Of a DNA stretch of 64,000 nucleotides, positions 51,401 through 63,821 are shown in pieces. The position numbers and the translations under genes were made by a program. Source of the DNA: Dipylidium caninum. Lineage: Eukaryota; Platyhelminthes; Cestoda; Cyclophyllidea; Dipylidiidae. The first letter of the stretch is position 1. Every line of letters starts with the position of its first letter. The DNA lies in the NCBI GenBank assembly GCA_017562135.1, contig QEYB01001046.1, positions 4,588,001 through 4,652,000 on the forward strand, in the 5' to 3' direction. The notes under the pieces are model-generated. The model had not been told where the DNA came from and ran no database searches. It saw nothing but the letters and a program-made list of their open reading frames with translations.

Positions 51401-53513
51401 TGTTTTGCGAATATGTCGGACTGTTCTGCCCGCAGTCCCTCTGCGCGCTTTACTGAGGCACCTCAGCGTAAAAAAAACATTACGAAGTTTATGGAAAGGC
51501 CAACCGATTACATGGTCAATAGTCCTCTTGAGTTCCGCCCTTTGTTGCCTTTGTCATCACGATGGCACCCTACCATGATCCTAATACTCCGTCTCAACGT
51601 CGACCACGCGCCACGTGGCCACGTCCGCGTGGGACATGCACTTTTCTTGGTGAATCCCATCGGCCAGAGGTGGCGTGCCGACGCAGTATGTCTGCGTGTC
51701 AGCAGACAGGGTAAAATTATATTTCATTCATCGGTCACAGAAAAAGAGTTTGGAACGCCTACGGAGAGAGGGTAGAGTCTGCCATATCAGTGCCTCCAAG
51801 CGAAGTGTTCGGTACGCTCACTCGTAGCGCCACATGACGAAGTAGAGGCTACTCGGCCAACGCAAAGTGGCTGTAATTAACTTAACTGCTGTCTCTACCT
51901 ACGTAGTAGTCGATGGGGCATATATCCCACCCCGAAGTGCGCTCTTCCAGTGCTAAATGGCGATTTGGGCAGCAGCAAACCGCATCCAGGATTCCCATGC
52001 ACGCTACTGGGCAACCATAAGTAGGGATTTCAGTGTTGGGTGACCAGACCAGCGAGTGCAACGAGTGCTTTCGGATTTTTTGAGTAAATGATTAACGGCA
52101 GGGGTGACATCAATCTGAGCATCAACCGGCGGGGTCTGACGGTGCCCAACGTGTGTTTGGCCCATCTCAACTTAAGATGTCGCATCGGAACGGTTGTGCA
52201 TGTCTTTTGCTGTGTTGACAGCCTCGTTGGAGCTGCCAGCCCCACGAATCTGGTGACGCTGGTGCAAGTCGAACTGCAGCCGCGTCAAAGGCGTGAAACC
52301 CACGACCCCTCTTGACCCCTGTGGTGCGGCTCGCCCTGGGTAAATGCGGGGTGAGTTGGACGCGCGTAGTCACACGTTCGCGAGGCCGAAGCGTTGTGAG
52401 GTGTCGGAATCCGCTCCACAACATGCCACGTGGCAAACATGAGCGACACCAGCATTTATTGCTAAATCTACTTAACCAAAGATTTCCTTTCCACCTGCAG
52501 TGTTATCTACGCCTCCTCTCAAGATACAAAAGTTTTAGCTTTCTCCTCCTTTTACGGCTGCTCACCCGGTTCGAGAGTGATCTTCTTTCCAGCTCCCTCG
52601 AAAGTAAATTCATCGCTGCTCTACCCACAATGAAGTAGGCACCCCCCATCCTCCCCCCGAAACACATCAGATAATAAAAAAAGGTATGGGGTGAAGCCCT
52701 CCTTTCGTTAGACTGATGCATTTTCTGTCTTCTTTCCATTTAACTTCGCACATCAAATATTACGTCAGAATTGGGTCTGCTGCCCATAACACGGGTTAAT
52801 AAGGGTTTTCTTGGGTAGAAATGATCAAATGAACGGGGACGTCTGTGTGAGGCGACACAAATTGGCGGCTAGTTCATTCCCTGGGGCCCCCGCCCCCGAA
52901 GTGGGGCTGCCTGCTTTCCCGTCTCCCCAGCACAGTGGCACACTCTTCCACCATTCACTCAGCTTTCTCGGCACGGAATTCGAGCGCTGCGAAGTGGCGG
53001 ACCGGCACCCTCCCGCCAGCACCTGATTAGCCTCGATTTTACTGAGTAATTTCGAATAGGTGATCACAGCGTGAGTGAGGCCGTAGCCCAAAAGTGACCG
53101 CGAACAGGAAGAGTCAGTTGAGTTCACATCTCTGGTGCCGGCATCAGAATGTGTTACGTGAGCTACGATGGTTGCGAACTGCCATGACTCCGTGACAACG
53201 CATATCCCGGTTTATCGCTCGATCAGAGAGAAGACACCTGCAGCACCGGGGACAAAAGAAGCGGTCGAGAGGTAGGTTGTTCAAAGCGTCATATTCTTTA
53301 TTAAAGCGGTTTAAATGACGCGAGGTGAGGATCGGGTTTCAGCCACAGCAGAGGTAATGTACACCCTGATTTACAGCAAATTCTCCGTCTTTTTAATCAA
53401 CACGACAAGTGTTGAGACGTGTTGGAGAGTCTCCCACCGAGACCCACTTCGTTATCGCCCGGCCCAAGGGAGCCTCCAATGCACGAGTGCGGCTCCGTGC
53501 GCCTGTGCCTCCC

Positions 53514-53532
53514 TGCGTGCGTGCGTGCGTGC
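53514..53532. repeat. (TGCG)n short microsatellite
   Basis: About four and a half copies of tgcg in a row, in GC-rich non-coding DNA. Confidence 0.85.
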
Positions 53533-54374
53533 AGCTGTGCTCACCGCAGCTTTCCACCGGCTCTGTCCCTTATATCATCCTCCCCCACCGGCCCGCTGAG
53601 GAGGAAGAGATGCGCAACCCGGCACCGAGAACACAGCCACACCAACCCCCTCGTCCTTCCCTTCCGCAGTTAAAACAAATCTTCTCACACGCACACATTG
53701 ATGCCTGCCTGCCTTTTCCTTTTTGTGTTAGTATGCTCATTGGAATCGCCACTATTCTCATCATCTTTTTAATCTCACGTTCTAGTGGACGAGGACTGCC
53801 CAGCACCCAGTGCCGGCCACTTTAGGTGACATGAGGAAACCACTGAGCTTTTAGCCTCCCCCATTCCCCTGCCCCCTGTCCCATGCCCCCTGACCGGACT
53901 ATATGAACATGTTTGTCATGTCTTCTTATGTGGCATGGCCTCGAATAAATGGACGTCCCCTTTCTCACTCGCACCGTGAAAGTTGCCTAACTTCTGCTCG
54001 ACCTTTCCCATCGTTGAATGACTTGATGAGAGGCGATCCAAGGTGTTGTGAGATTTGATCGCAGAGAGAGAGCTCTTTTGAGCCGTACTTTTGACGGTTC
54101 AGCGTCGCAGCTTTGAACGTGAAACGGTGGGAGGGGGGGGGGCAGATGAACTTGGCGAAAGTCGAAATCTTGAACCCGCCTGACGTTGTCGCGGCTGTCA
54201 AGCTCGCTCTCGTGGCAAGCTTGAGGCAGGCGGAGGAATGAACGGAGCTTCCACGTTGTTCTTGTCAGTCGTGAGGCATGCACGCGTGCATGTGGCAGGC
54301 GCAGAACACGTTGAAACATGGGAGGCAGCAGCAGTATCGCCGGCGGTGGTGGTGGTGCCGGCGGCGGCGGTGGA

Positions 54375-54399
54375 AGCAGCAGCAGCAGCAGCAGCAGCA
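54375..54399. repeat. (AGC)8 trinucleotide repeat
   Basis: Eight agc units, preceded by ggt/gcggc triplets from about 54341. All three frames are open in short ORFs, but none resembles a protein family. Confidence 0.9.
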
Positions 54400-54929
54400 A
54401 CACCTGTGTGCGCAGGGGCTCCCCCGCCCATTGAATAAACACTCGCGTGAGTGCGGCGCGGCGGGGCGCGTGTGTGCTCGCGTTTACACACTGAATGGGT
54501 CAGTTTAAACATTCCGGCACCACACATCACAGAGCCCCGTTGTGGCGGTGGAGGCGGCGCTAGTAGCAACATCAGTGGCAGTAGCAGAGGCTGCCCGATT
54601 ATCTGGTCGCCTGTTGTTTATGCAGCCCGACCCCGCGTGTGGTGGGTGCGGGGGGATTTTAGCGTGGGTAGCACAAGTACAACTTCAAACCCACCCTGCT
54701 TGACTAATTGTCGCTGTGGCTGTCGTCGAGTTTCCGGTGTCAGTGACGGGGCAATCGGACATTCTGTGCGTTGGCCCGCGAACGCATATCTGCATTGCAA
54801 ACACCCTCGCACACACGCACATTATAAACAATACCCAGGGGATTAGTAATCGCGCCTGTTCTGCAGTTCATGTTGGTGCCTGCTGAGTTTTCAAGAGTGC
54901 TCCGTGTATGCGTGTGTGCATTTGTGCAT

Positions 54930-54931
<2 letters not shown>

Positions 54932-54963
<32 letters not shown>
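54932..54963. repeat. (GT)16 microsatellite
   Basis: Sixteen uninterrupted gt units, with more irregular gt/gc alternation on both sides. Confidence 0.95.
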
Positions 54964-54966
<3 letters not shown>

Positions 54967-57900
54967 TGCAAGGGATGACAAATACTCGCGTGCCGAGGCT
55001 GCAATGACGGGTAGACGCTCTTGAGTACAAAACACCGCCTCTCCACATTGCCTTGACAGTCGGCGTCAGGGGAAAGCCTCCTTATCGTCCTTCGGGGACA
55101 TGAACGCCTTCACTTTCCCGTCCTTCAGGGAAGAACCCAGAAGCCCTCCAAGTGTTCCTCACGGCGACGCATACAGGGTGAGTGGCGAGCTCATGGCCGA
55201 GCACTCGGCCGCGGACCCCCGCAGAAGGCTGGCATGGAGAAAATCCTTCGCGCCATTGGCACCCGTGGACGCGATGCCATGAATCTCATGGTCAACACAC
55301 CGTACTCGAAGGCACAACTTGCCGGATCATGGGTGCTGTCGAGGAAAACTTCGTTTTGTGTTGAATACTCCTAATTTATGATTAAATAGCGTAAAAACGC
55401 GCCTCTCTGGTGAAATCGGCTCGCGGCGTCCGCCTGTGCTCGCACGTGCAAGTGGTGTTCGCAGTGAGGGGACATTCGGTGTGGCGGGGCCGGGGGCTTC
55501 GACGCACCTCGCAGAAGGCGCTGCGCTCCGGACGCCCGCTGAACGGTGGACGGTGTGGCACAGGCGCCCACCGGAGAGGGCTTAAAAGCCGTCCCTGTGC
55601 ACCCTCGCGTTCAAGCGGTGGAAGGCACGAGGCGCGGAGGAGGGTGATTTGCATTTGGTGCCACGGGAGCGCCTGTGCGGGGACGCACTGATGACTTGGC
55701 GTTTCCACTGCAGCCTCTGATTGCCTGCCTCTGCAATACTGCTGTTTATCTTGGTAACGGGGAATGGCAATTTGCATTTCGTAACGGCCTGGCAACTAGT
55801 GACCAGGGTATTCGCCGCTTCTCATGCTTCTCTTCGCCAATCCTCCATCATAGAAGAAGAAATTCCCTTTTCTCGTCGAAAGGGGACTAAGTAGAGTTAA
55901 GATTTCCAGCACACCCGACCAGTTTACACTCTTCCCAGAAATCTTCCCCTCAATTGCACTGAGCTCCTGCCCCATCCCGACCACTCTCCGACTAGACAAC
56001 TTAAAGGCTTACGCGGGAGTCAGAAAGCCATCTGGATAATGCGGCGGAGCAGATATCATGCGAATGGGCTCCTCTCTTCTCCTCGCCTGACCGGCCGACG
56101 GGTAGGTGAGGCGCCAGGGCCCGGCAGGCGGCGCCGTTGTGCCGCATCCCCTCGGGCTCCGAGAGCCCGCCCGGGGGCAGCGCGAGGGGTGCTCTTGAGC
56201 GGTTCCCCTGTTCCTTAGGGAAATGCGCAACTGCTAGGCGAATGTTACACGGTGTGATTAGTCCCGGTACACGACGATTTAGGCCTGGAGATGGGCTTGT
56301 GCGATTACTCCTGCCGCGCCTCAGATATTGCCATTAATTGGCCATGTCGATGGAGGCCTAATTGAGGCGATTACGACGACCACGTCGCCGGTCTCCGCCC
56401 GACCCGCGCACCGCCGTGTGTGTGTGTTTGTCGTCGAGCTCTCTCTCCTCCCCTCCACCCAACTGCCTCAACCACTCGCCCTGACATTCGTCCACAGGGC
56501 ATTCTTCCGGGTGCGGCGCGGCCGGACGCCTTGATCAACGCGTTTGATTACCAAACCGGGCTATCAGAGAGTTCTGGATAGCAGACATTCCTCCGTTTCG
56601 GACAGAGGGCACCACACAAAACTGGCCGAACAGCCTCACGTCAATCAGATACAACGACTCGTTGATTGTTTCGTTACTTTAAACGGTTTTGGGAACTTGT
56701 TCGTGATGTCATACGATTTTGAGAGAAATTAAGACGCAGCACTCCAACGTCGCCACGGCGCAGCTGACGCCATATCGAGGCCCAGTGCCACTACCGGCGA
56801 CTTATTCCCCTTTCAAGGGGATAACCTTGTCATTTTGTATACTTCCCCGGTGACTGATTTTGACCTCGAGGTCACGTGGGCTAGAGTAGTGATCGCGTCT
56901 AGACCACGGACAGAGCGGGGTGCGGCGCCGAGCCCCACCGCCCAACTCTTCCTGCCCCCGCCCCCTTCCTGCGCCTCCCCTCCCGGGCTGCAGAGGGCTG
57001 TTGTTCCATGACCGCCGATGAGGTCATTCGCACAAAATTAAAAATCGACGTGTTAACCAGCACGAGGTCATGATCAGCCCGACGTGGCGACATCAGTCAA
57101 CCGCTTGTCCAACAGAGCTAAAACGCGGTTGCTATGCCTACACGAAGGCGTCGTGCCGCTCCCAGCGGTGAGTAGGACGGAGGGGAGATGGGTGGCTCGG
57201 GCTGATGGGCGGCACCCAGCACGAAAGATGAGTCCGTGGTGCGAGAAATGCCTATTGCACGTTTCAACCTGCGCTTCTCGGTACTGTGGCCTGGCACGCT
57301 TTGCACCCTTCTGTCGGTATTCGCGCGTACATGAAAGGCCTCCGACAACCCAACTTGGGTAATGAAATGTATTTGCCCGATAAGACTGGCGGGGTGGCTA
57401 TAGTGCTATTTCGTGATTATACCCGACAAGACATGGTGAGCTTGACGCTAGCCCGCGACACTTAAGTGGAGCATTTATCTGTTCGCATGGGTGCTTGTCA
57501 TGTGATGCTCTGATGCATTCAAAATGGCTTTTCTAATGCCCGATTTGGATGAAATAATCTTCCAACCCGTGAAGTGCTCCTTTCGCGGGCTGAGGCAACG
57601 GAGACGAAGGCAGTGGAAAAGGCGTCAATGCTTTCAACGTGTCGGCTTTGCTGGAGTCCGACGGTGGGGTCTGCACAATTGCGCGTTGATACCTGCACGG
57701 TGTAAAGAATGCGCCTGTGCACACAGAAGAGCTGACTGTGGGCTCAGCCCCTCGTATGCACAGTCGTGCGCGCGCACCGCACCCACGTGCACACACGCAC
57801 ACGCCCACGTCCACGCGTCACGCACGCACGCACGTACGCACACAACGACGGTGCGGTGCACACGTGGAATGGGCGGTCGTCGGTGCCAGGCGTCCAGCCG

Positions 57901-57981
57901 CCTCAACTCCTGCCGGGTGACTCATCACTCGCGGAATCGTGTCTGCTGCCTGCCGCCTGCAGCCTGCAGCCCGCCCGCCCA

Positions 57982-58001
57982 CCTGCCTGCCTGCCTGCCT
58001 G
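57982..58001. repeat. (CCTG)n short microsatellite
   Basis: Nearly five copies of cctg following a run of ccgcc; pyrimidine-rich, non-coding as far as can be seen. Confidence 0.85.
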
Positions 58002-60923
58002 CTCACGCGGAGCACGGTGCCCGGTGCCCGGCGTCCGCCTTCGTCGGGAGTCGCGCCCCCGGCCGACAAGGGCACGCCTTCTCCCCTCCCGGTGCTGCGG
58101 TGACGGACACCAGGGGTTGCCATCCGGTGTGGCGACCGCAAATGCTGTCTTGCAATGCAATGCCATACCATGTCACAGTTAGCCTCTGTTTGGTCTAATC
58201 CGGCCTCGCAGCGTCATCCGGTACGTGCTTGTCGTCGCCACATCGTTTGTATCATTCCACATGTAGGCTTGACCCCGAAGCTTAATTCGGAGTCACCTGG
58301 AATCAATTTTCCATGTGGAAAAACATTCTAATAAGGGAAGTTAGGAAACTAAGTGGTTGCTGCTGCCGCATTTCCTCAAGAAACAGCTCTCTGGACAAGT
58401 GAAATTGTATCCAGCAAACTAATCTCCTTACCACGTCTCAAACACAGATGCAAATATGGATGCTGAGAGGGAGGACTGACTGATCCACTTGGGTACTCCA
58501 GCATGAAGTCGTGGTCCCTCGCTTTCCTGCCCGGTTGGAGAACTTCGCAGAGTCAACGTTCGCTTCCCTCCACGAGCGCCTGCGGTAGGAAGGGACAGTC
58601 GCCTCGGAGAGGCAAGCAGGTTCTATTCGGCCTCGACATTGAAAGCTCCTGGATTATACCGATTGCATGGGATTAAGTGCTGTTTAAAAAGCTTCGCCAG
58701 TATAAACGGCCGTGATCACTCTAGTGTCTATCTCAATGAGGATGAGACGTGTAAATCCACCTGCAGTGCGTACGTGCTTCACAAATGCCTGAAGCTGGTC
58801 TAAAGACGAAGTGTGTTTTTCGGGCAACCAGGCAGTTCAAAAGTTAACAAAGAGAGTGACGTGTAAATCATACTATTCACCGGCCCTCAAATAACTATTT
58901 GCCCACGAAACGGGAACAAGAGGGAAGAGGGGATAAGCGGAGATCGGATGAGCATCTGATTGGTCATTGGGCGCGCAACTCCTCCCCTCCTCCACGCCTG
59001 ACCCACCGCCCTCTTCCCCTGTGCCCATGTGCGCTGCTGCCTCTCATTGGTTGGCAGTGTAGTTCACATTTTGTGGTTTTATTTTGACCAAAAGTGCTCG
59101 AAAATGGGTGGAAGCTTGGGAGGCGGGGTGTTACACGAGCAACAGATGCCATAAACACGGCCGGATCGGGCGTGCGGGCTTGTAGTGATAAATAAAGGAC
59201 ATTACCGCCATCGCATCAGCTCACGTCTGGGCGCCACGCGCTCGCTGAGACCCTCATCTCAGGGGCGCAACCCGCTCCGGTCTGCGTTCCAGAAGCACCC
59301 CGTAGCATAAAATTAGGCATTGACTCAACCGTTACCTCTCGGCAACGCAGCAAACGTGGTGACTCCTGCTTAACTGTTGTCACCTCAGGATAGGGAGGTT
59401 TGGTGTTAGAGACCTGCCTCACTGCCGTTCTCCGCAAATATTTTTCTCATTAACTTGGTGAAAATCTCTCGCAATGTGAAGAGTGAATATGATAGAAGAA
59501 AAATACTATATCCGTGAGTATAAATGAACAAAAGGTGGGAGACGGTCAAGTTCGGCGTAAAACAATCTTCCAGAATTAAGAGAGAAGTTGAGGAAACAAT
59601 AGCACCAATTCCAAAAAAAACAATCTTTCAAACTACCCAAATTTCGTCCTCAGTAGTGGGGCTGAGTGTGGGGACAAAGGTGTCTCCCACTTTGGCACAC
59701 GTGTAGTCATTTATGGTCTACCTCCATGTCTTTCAGCGACACTTTCGGGGAAAACCTAAGTTTCTTCAGCAAACGCACCCCATCAGTTCTACCTTACCGA
59801 CGTCAGTGATATCCCATATGTACGTCACAAAATTAATGCTACAACTTGTGTTAAGGAGTGTGATACTGCAAAGTTGTCGTCTTTTCCTCGGATGCTAATT
59901 CTTGGGCTTATGCTAATGGGAGTGTCCACAGGTTTGGGGGCCCTTGACGTTTGTTTTGCTCCCTCGGCTAGCGGATCACGGGGTGTAGGGGTTGGGAGGC
60001 GAGAAGAGCTCCTCTAATTCCGCTCCCCTTCCCATGATTATGTATGCAAGAAATGTAACACGAACCTTCGGGACAAGGGGAGAGGCCTTTCCAGCATCCT
60101 CACTCCTCCCACCGCCTCCACCAGGTGATTCGTCTGCATCCCCAGCCCCTCCCCCCGAAGGGATGGAGTACGGAAATCTCCATAGACCAGACCCGTTGGT
60201 TAGTGGCAGGGGAAACCTTGTGTGATGATCGAGTCGGTTACTAATGGTCATGAGGACGAAGCTCTTACTTTCTCAGTCCGCTTGGCTTTAAGCCTACCTC
60301 ATCAAACTCCGTAAACAAAAATTTGATATATTGTAAAAGTCGCCTGTAAAACGATTTCGAGCATAGATATAGAAAGAGTTGTTAACTTAGATTAAGAAGT
60401 ATAGCAGAAGTATTAGGGAAGAAATAGGATCACGTAAAACTCTTATTGGTGAGGTGAAAAACACTTTTATTGTTGTTTTCAAATAATGACAGCATTTGAA
60501 TCCAAAAATCCCGCCTGTTGTGTCGCGGAGTAACTATCCTCTGCCTCAAGTCGTGAAGGAACATCGATAGTAAGCAAAACGTGAGGCTCCTAAATGGGGA
60601 AGATGAAGGGTATTTGGGGCGCAGGAACCCCTCTAAATGAACCCATTCAGTTGTTCCGGTTGTTGTGCTCAGGCATGCCATGCGTCTAATTGGTTGCGCC
60701 GCCGACCAATCCACGAAGAGTTCCATCCCATTGCGGACGAGTACACCGTCAAATTTCATTGGTTGGCCGAATCAAACTCGGTGACTATTTAAATGCGGGA
60801 ATGACGCTGTTTCAGCTCACACCACGCGAGCAGACTCGGAAACCGGTGGGTGTGGTTATTCCCTGTATCATGTGGAATAACAATTTGTTAACCAATTAGT
60901 ATTTTGTGTTTAGATCCGCCGCA

Positions 60924-62318
60924 ATGCAGAATACACCAGTCAAGTTTGATGTGGAAAATATAATAAAAACGCACGTCGCTGCAAGTATGGTCGATACCGA
61001 CGGAAATATGGTAATCCCTCAAAGTAACATTCCCATTGTTAATGCTGGAAGCCGTACAATTGAAACGTTTCCTAACTTCTCCCTCCTGATGAAGTCTGAG
61101 TTGCTTAATCTCTGTTCCAACATACTCGGAAATTCCCTCCATGTCTCTCCTCCCAAACCTCCTGTTCAGGAGGAAAAACTTGAGGAAACGCTAAGCTCTT
61201 CTATTCGACTAGCGGTTTCGGACTCACTCTCCGTAGGAAACTCATCAGACGTAAAGATACGTGGCAGTCTCACTATTTCGACAGACGGTCGGAGACCATT
61301 GATACTCACCTTCACCGACGGAACTGGTCGGAATGCGATGAAAACAGGCATAGGGGCAACACCTTCAAAGAGGAAGGCCTATCAACCGGTGAAGTATACC
61401 GGGTCAACGCCCTCTCCTGACTCATCTTGTTCCTCCACAGTGAATCCTGCACATCTCTCTGGATATACCACACCTTCAGTTTCAGAATCTTGTGCTCTGG
61501 ACCTCTCGAAGGGATTCTCCTCTGCACCGTCTGCTCAGCCCACTCCATTGAAGGTGGCACAAACGCCTGTGGTCGAAAGTTCCCCTTTCAACCCAATGGT
61601 CCTGCTGCAGCAAAGCAGCCTTCTTAATCTCTACAACACGCAACAGAATATATTCGGTTCTACAACCACAACACTGTCTAATACAGTTCAAGATGCTGGC
61701 GGCATTCCCTCTTTACCCCCAAAAAGGAAGCGTCCCGGTCCAGCCAACGTGAGGCGGTCGAGTTCAACGCGGCAGTTTGCGTGCAATCAATGCGAAGAGG
61801 TGTTTGGCTCTCTTCAAGATCTTGAAGAACATACCACTTCCGTGCATGGCGCTTATCGTTGCCACATATGTAATGCCAAGTTTACTCAGCGCTCGAATTT
61901 ACAGCGACATGCACTGAAACACGTGGGTTTTAAGCCCTTTGAGTGCGGTCTCTGCGAGAGGGCCTATTTTCGCAAGGACCACCTTATGCGCCACATGGAA
62001 ACGACGCACCCGGGCATCCCTGCACGTGCCAACATCCGAGTGAGACTCACATCCTCGGAAAGCCTCGACTACCTCAGTCGCGTCATCGCTAGTGGCAACA
62101 GCTTAGAAGTCAAATTGGAGAGTGGCGACGACGATAAAGATGTGGACACACGAGAGTTTCCACTGAGCGAAGTCCACCCCGCCGAACCCATGGCGACTGG
62201 AAGCCAATCCGTCGGGTCGGAGGATACAACGAAGTCTCCGGAACCATTCGCGATGGAGTCCAATCCAATGGAGCAGGAGGAGGCCGTTCTGCTCGCTGAC
62301 AGGCATTCCAGCGCGTAG
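60924..62318 (+). CDS. C2H2 zinc-finger transcription factor with eh1-like and CtBP-type motifs
   Basis: A single open exon of 464 residues. Three C2H2 fingers lie at about residues 285-363: CNQCEEVFGSLQDLEEHTTS then VH; YRCHICNAKFTQRSNLQRHA then LKH; and CGLCERAYFRKDHLMRHMET then TH. A basic stretch PPKRKRPGPANVRR just before them is a likely nuclear signal. The N-terminus has FDVENIIK (residues 6-13), which fits the eh1 Groucho-binding pattern F-x-I/V-x-x-I-I/L. A central ALDLSK fits the CtBP-binding P-x-DLS class, without the Pro. The rest is Ser/Thr/Pro-rich with an acidic C-terminal tail. This reads as a sequence-specific DNA-binding repressor acting in the nucleus. I do not recognise a named orthologue. 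The ATG at 60924 is the first in frame after a candidate splice acceptor ending at 60913, so a non-coding 5' exon may exist upstream. Confidence 0.88.
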   Translation: MQNTPVKFDVENIIKTHVAASMVDTDGNMVIPQSNIPIVNAGSRTIETFPNFSLLMKSELLNLCSNILGNSLHVSPPKPPVQEEKLEETLSSSIRLAVSDSLSVGNSSDVKIRGSLTISTDGRRPLILTFTDGTGRNAMKTGIGATPSKRKAYQPVKYTGSTPSPDSSCSSTVNPAHLSGYTTPSVSESCALDLSKGFSSAPSAQPTPLKVAQTPVVESSPFNPMVLLQQSSLLNLYNTQQNIFGSTTTTLSNTVQDAGGIPSLPPKRKRPGPANVRRSSSTRQFACNQCEEVFGSLQDLEEHTTSVHGAYRCHICNAKFTQRSNLQRHALKHVGFKPFECGLCERAYFRKDHLMRHMETTHPGIPARANIRVRLTSSESLDYLSRVIASGNSLEVKLESGDDDKDVDTREFPLSEVHPAEPMATGSQSVGSEDTTKSPEPFAMESNPMEQEEAVLLADRHSSA

Positions 62319-63452
62319 ATTAGATTCCTACTACTGTCCTGTGTGGACTCCTTATGTACAGCTTCTCCACTGTTTTACGTCTTTGTATAATATAGCAAAT
62401 ATCAGTGTTGAGAAGTTTCGCGCTTTCTTCACCGGGCCGGTGGGATGGGAATGATAGTGAAAAACCTAGCTCTAATGCCTAACTATCATATTACGTCATT
62501 GTGTTTGTTTTTTCGTCCACCTCGAATTTGTTCGCGTTTGGGTCCCGCTCAGGTTACAGAGATTCGCATTCTCTCCCTGTGAAGGAGTTTTTGCCTGGGT
62601 GATGGTTGTTTGTTGCTGTGAGAACTGCGTTATCCCTCTATTACACACAGACTGATATTTCTTGGTTCTCCTGAAAGCAGACCACTGCCACGTAATTGGT
62701 GGAGAAATGATTGTGGCGGCCACCTTCCGCCCGTGAGGCCTTTTGGTGGGAGCGGCTCCGGCGCCCGCGCGTCCGACCACGTACCGCGGACGCCGGCGGA
62801 GGTGTGGAGTGCCCTTCCTTACCGGCTAAGTCTCGACGTCGCCCGCCACCCTCACTTCATCCCGGGCCACATACATCAGGGCTTAGGATTTCCGCTGTGT
62901 CCACAGGGCAAAGACCCAATTTTATTTCTATTCTGGTTATTTGTAGTCACTGTGATGCTCGCCCATGGTTCGTGCGGTTGTCATGCTGACGTGCGGTTAG
63001 AGTATGCACTTGACATGCCGTGAGGGAATGGGATGCATGATGTAAGCATCACGGAACCTCGATCCTTCCTCTCAACCATCTTTGCCCCCCGTGATCGAAG
63101 GAATCCCCAGCTTGGTGTTTAGACCTGTTAATTTGGAGCAAATAACATTTTAGTTTGGGGAGAAATGCGATGAGTTTAAGTACATTTTAGTATGTCTTAT
63201 TTATCAATACTTAAATAATGAGTGTACTTGAAATTGCATATCCGCTCAAGGCTCATAGAAGCCATTTTCCTCTTACTCAGGCGGTCGGCAGTCGCGGGAA
63301 GAAGGCACACAGAGCACCAGGCTCACAGGCAAACATCACCTCCCCGTGTGTAACGACCCGGGCGCCATGTCACGTAAAACACGAAGTCGCGGTTGTCTTA
63401 GCCTAAACCCTTTGGGGTCGCCAAATGGCGATCAGCACGAGAGCACAAGCGT
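62319..63452. other. 3' flank of the zinc-finger gene
   Basis: This should contain the 3' UTR. A TATAATATAGCAAATA stretch lies about 70 bases after the stop, but no clear AATAAA is close by. A GC-rich block at 62,710-62,870 has a 92-codon open frame without family resemblance. Nothing else is recognised. Confidence 0.45.
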
Positions 63453-63821
63453 GTGAGCGCACTTGCGCCTGTGGCCCCGACGCAGGCCCGAAATCCCACC
63501 GCGCTCGGCGGCTGTCCCGCCCGCCCCGCGGCGACGCGCCCTCTGTCACGTACAGCCTCACAAACGACCGTGGCGGAGGGAGCGGTTAATCTGCCCGCCG
63601 GAACACGACCCTCTCCCGCCCGATTAGCCGATTCCACGTCGGGAGGAGAGGCACTATCGAGGTTAGCTCACACAATCCGTGAAGGGGCGACGGACGCCCT
63701 ATTTTTGCCCACTCCACGGCTCCCGACCCTCTTCTTCCCGGTCGTGAACGACGTTGGCGCAACTGGGCCGCAGAGGACGCATACGCCCTCCTTGCGAGAC
63801 TTGCTGGAGGACCTGCTCCGG
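63453..63821 (+). other. Possible coding exon of an unidentified gene at the right edge
   Basis: The plus-strand frame is open from 63453 to 63833, with GC-rich third positions. It ends at a plausible donor (ctccgg then GTCAGT, GT at 63822-63823), the same donor form used by RASSF exon 3. The end of the frame looks amphipathic and protein-like (SLRDLLEDLLR), while the first half is Ala/Pro/Arg-rich. No family is recognised, and other frames are also open nearby, so this is a weak candidate. Confidence 0.25.

Larger units (their letters stand above)
48451..60923. other. GC-rich gene-poor interval upstream of the zinc-finger gene
   Basis: This 12.5-kb stretch is much richer in G+C and CpG than the left half of the window and carries several simple repeats. 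Many open frames exist (up to 224 codons at 57524-58198), but they are Pro/Arg/Ala/His-rich, overlap equally long frames on other strands, and resemble no family. The beginning contains the RASSF 3' UTR. The end contains the 5' leader of the zinc-finger gene, with a candidate splice acceptor (tgtgtttag, ending 60913) ten bases before its ATG. Confidence 0.55.

Noticed and set aside
57524..58198. 224-codon frame in the GC-rich interval
   Set aside because: Composition is driven by cacg/cctg repeats; several overlapping frames on both strands are equally open.
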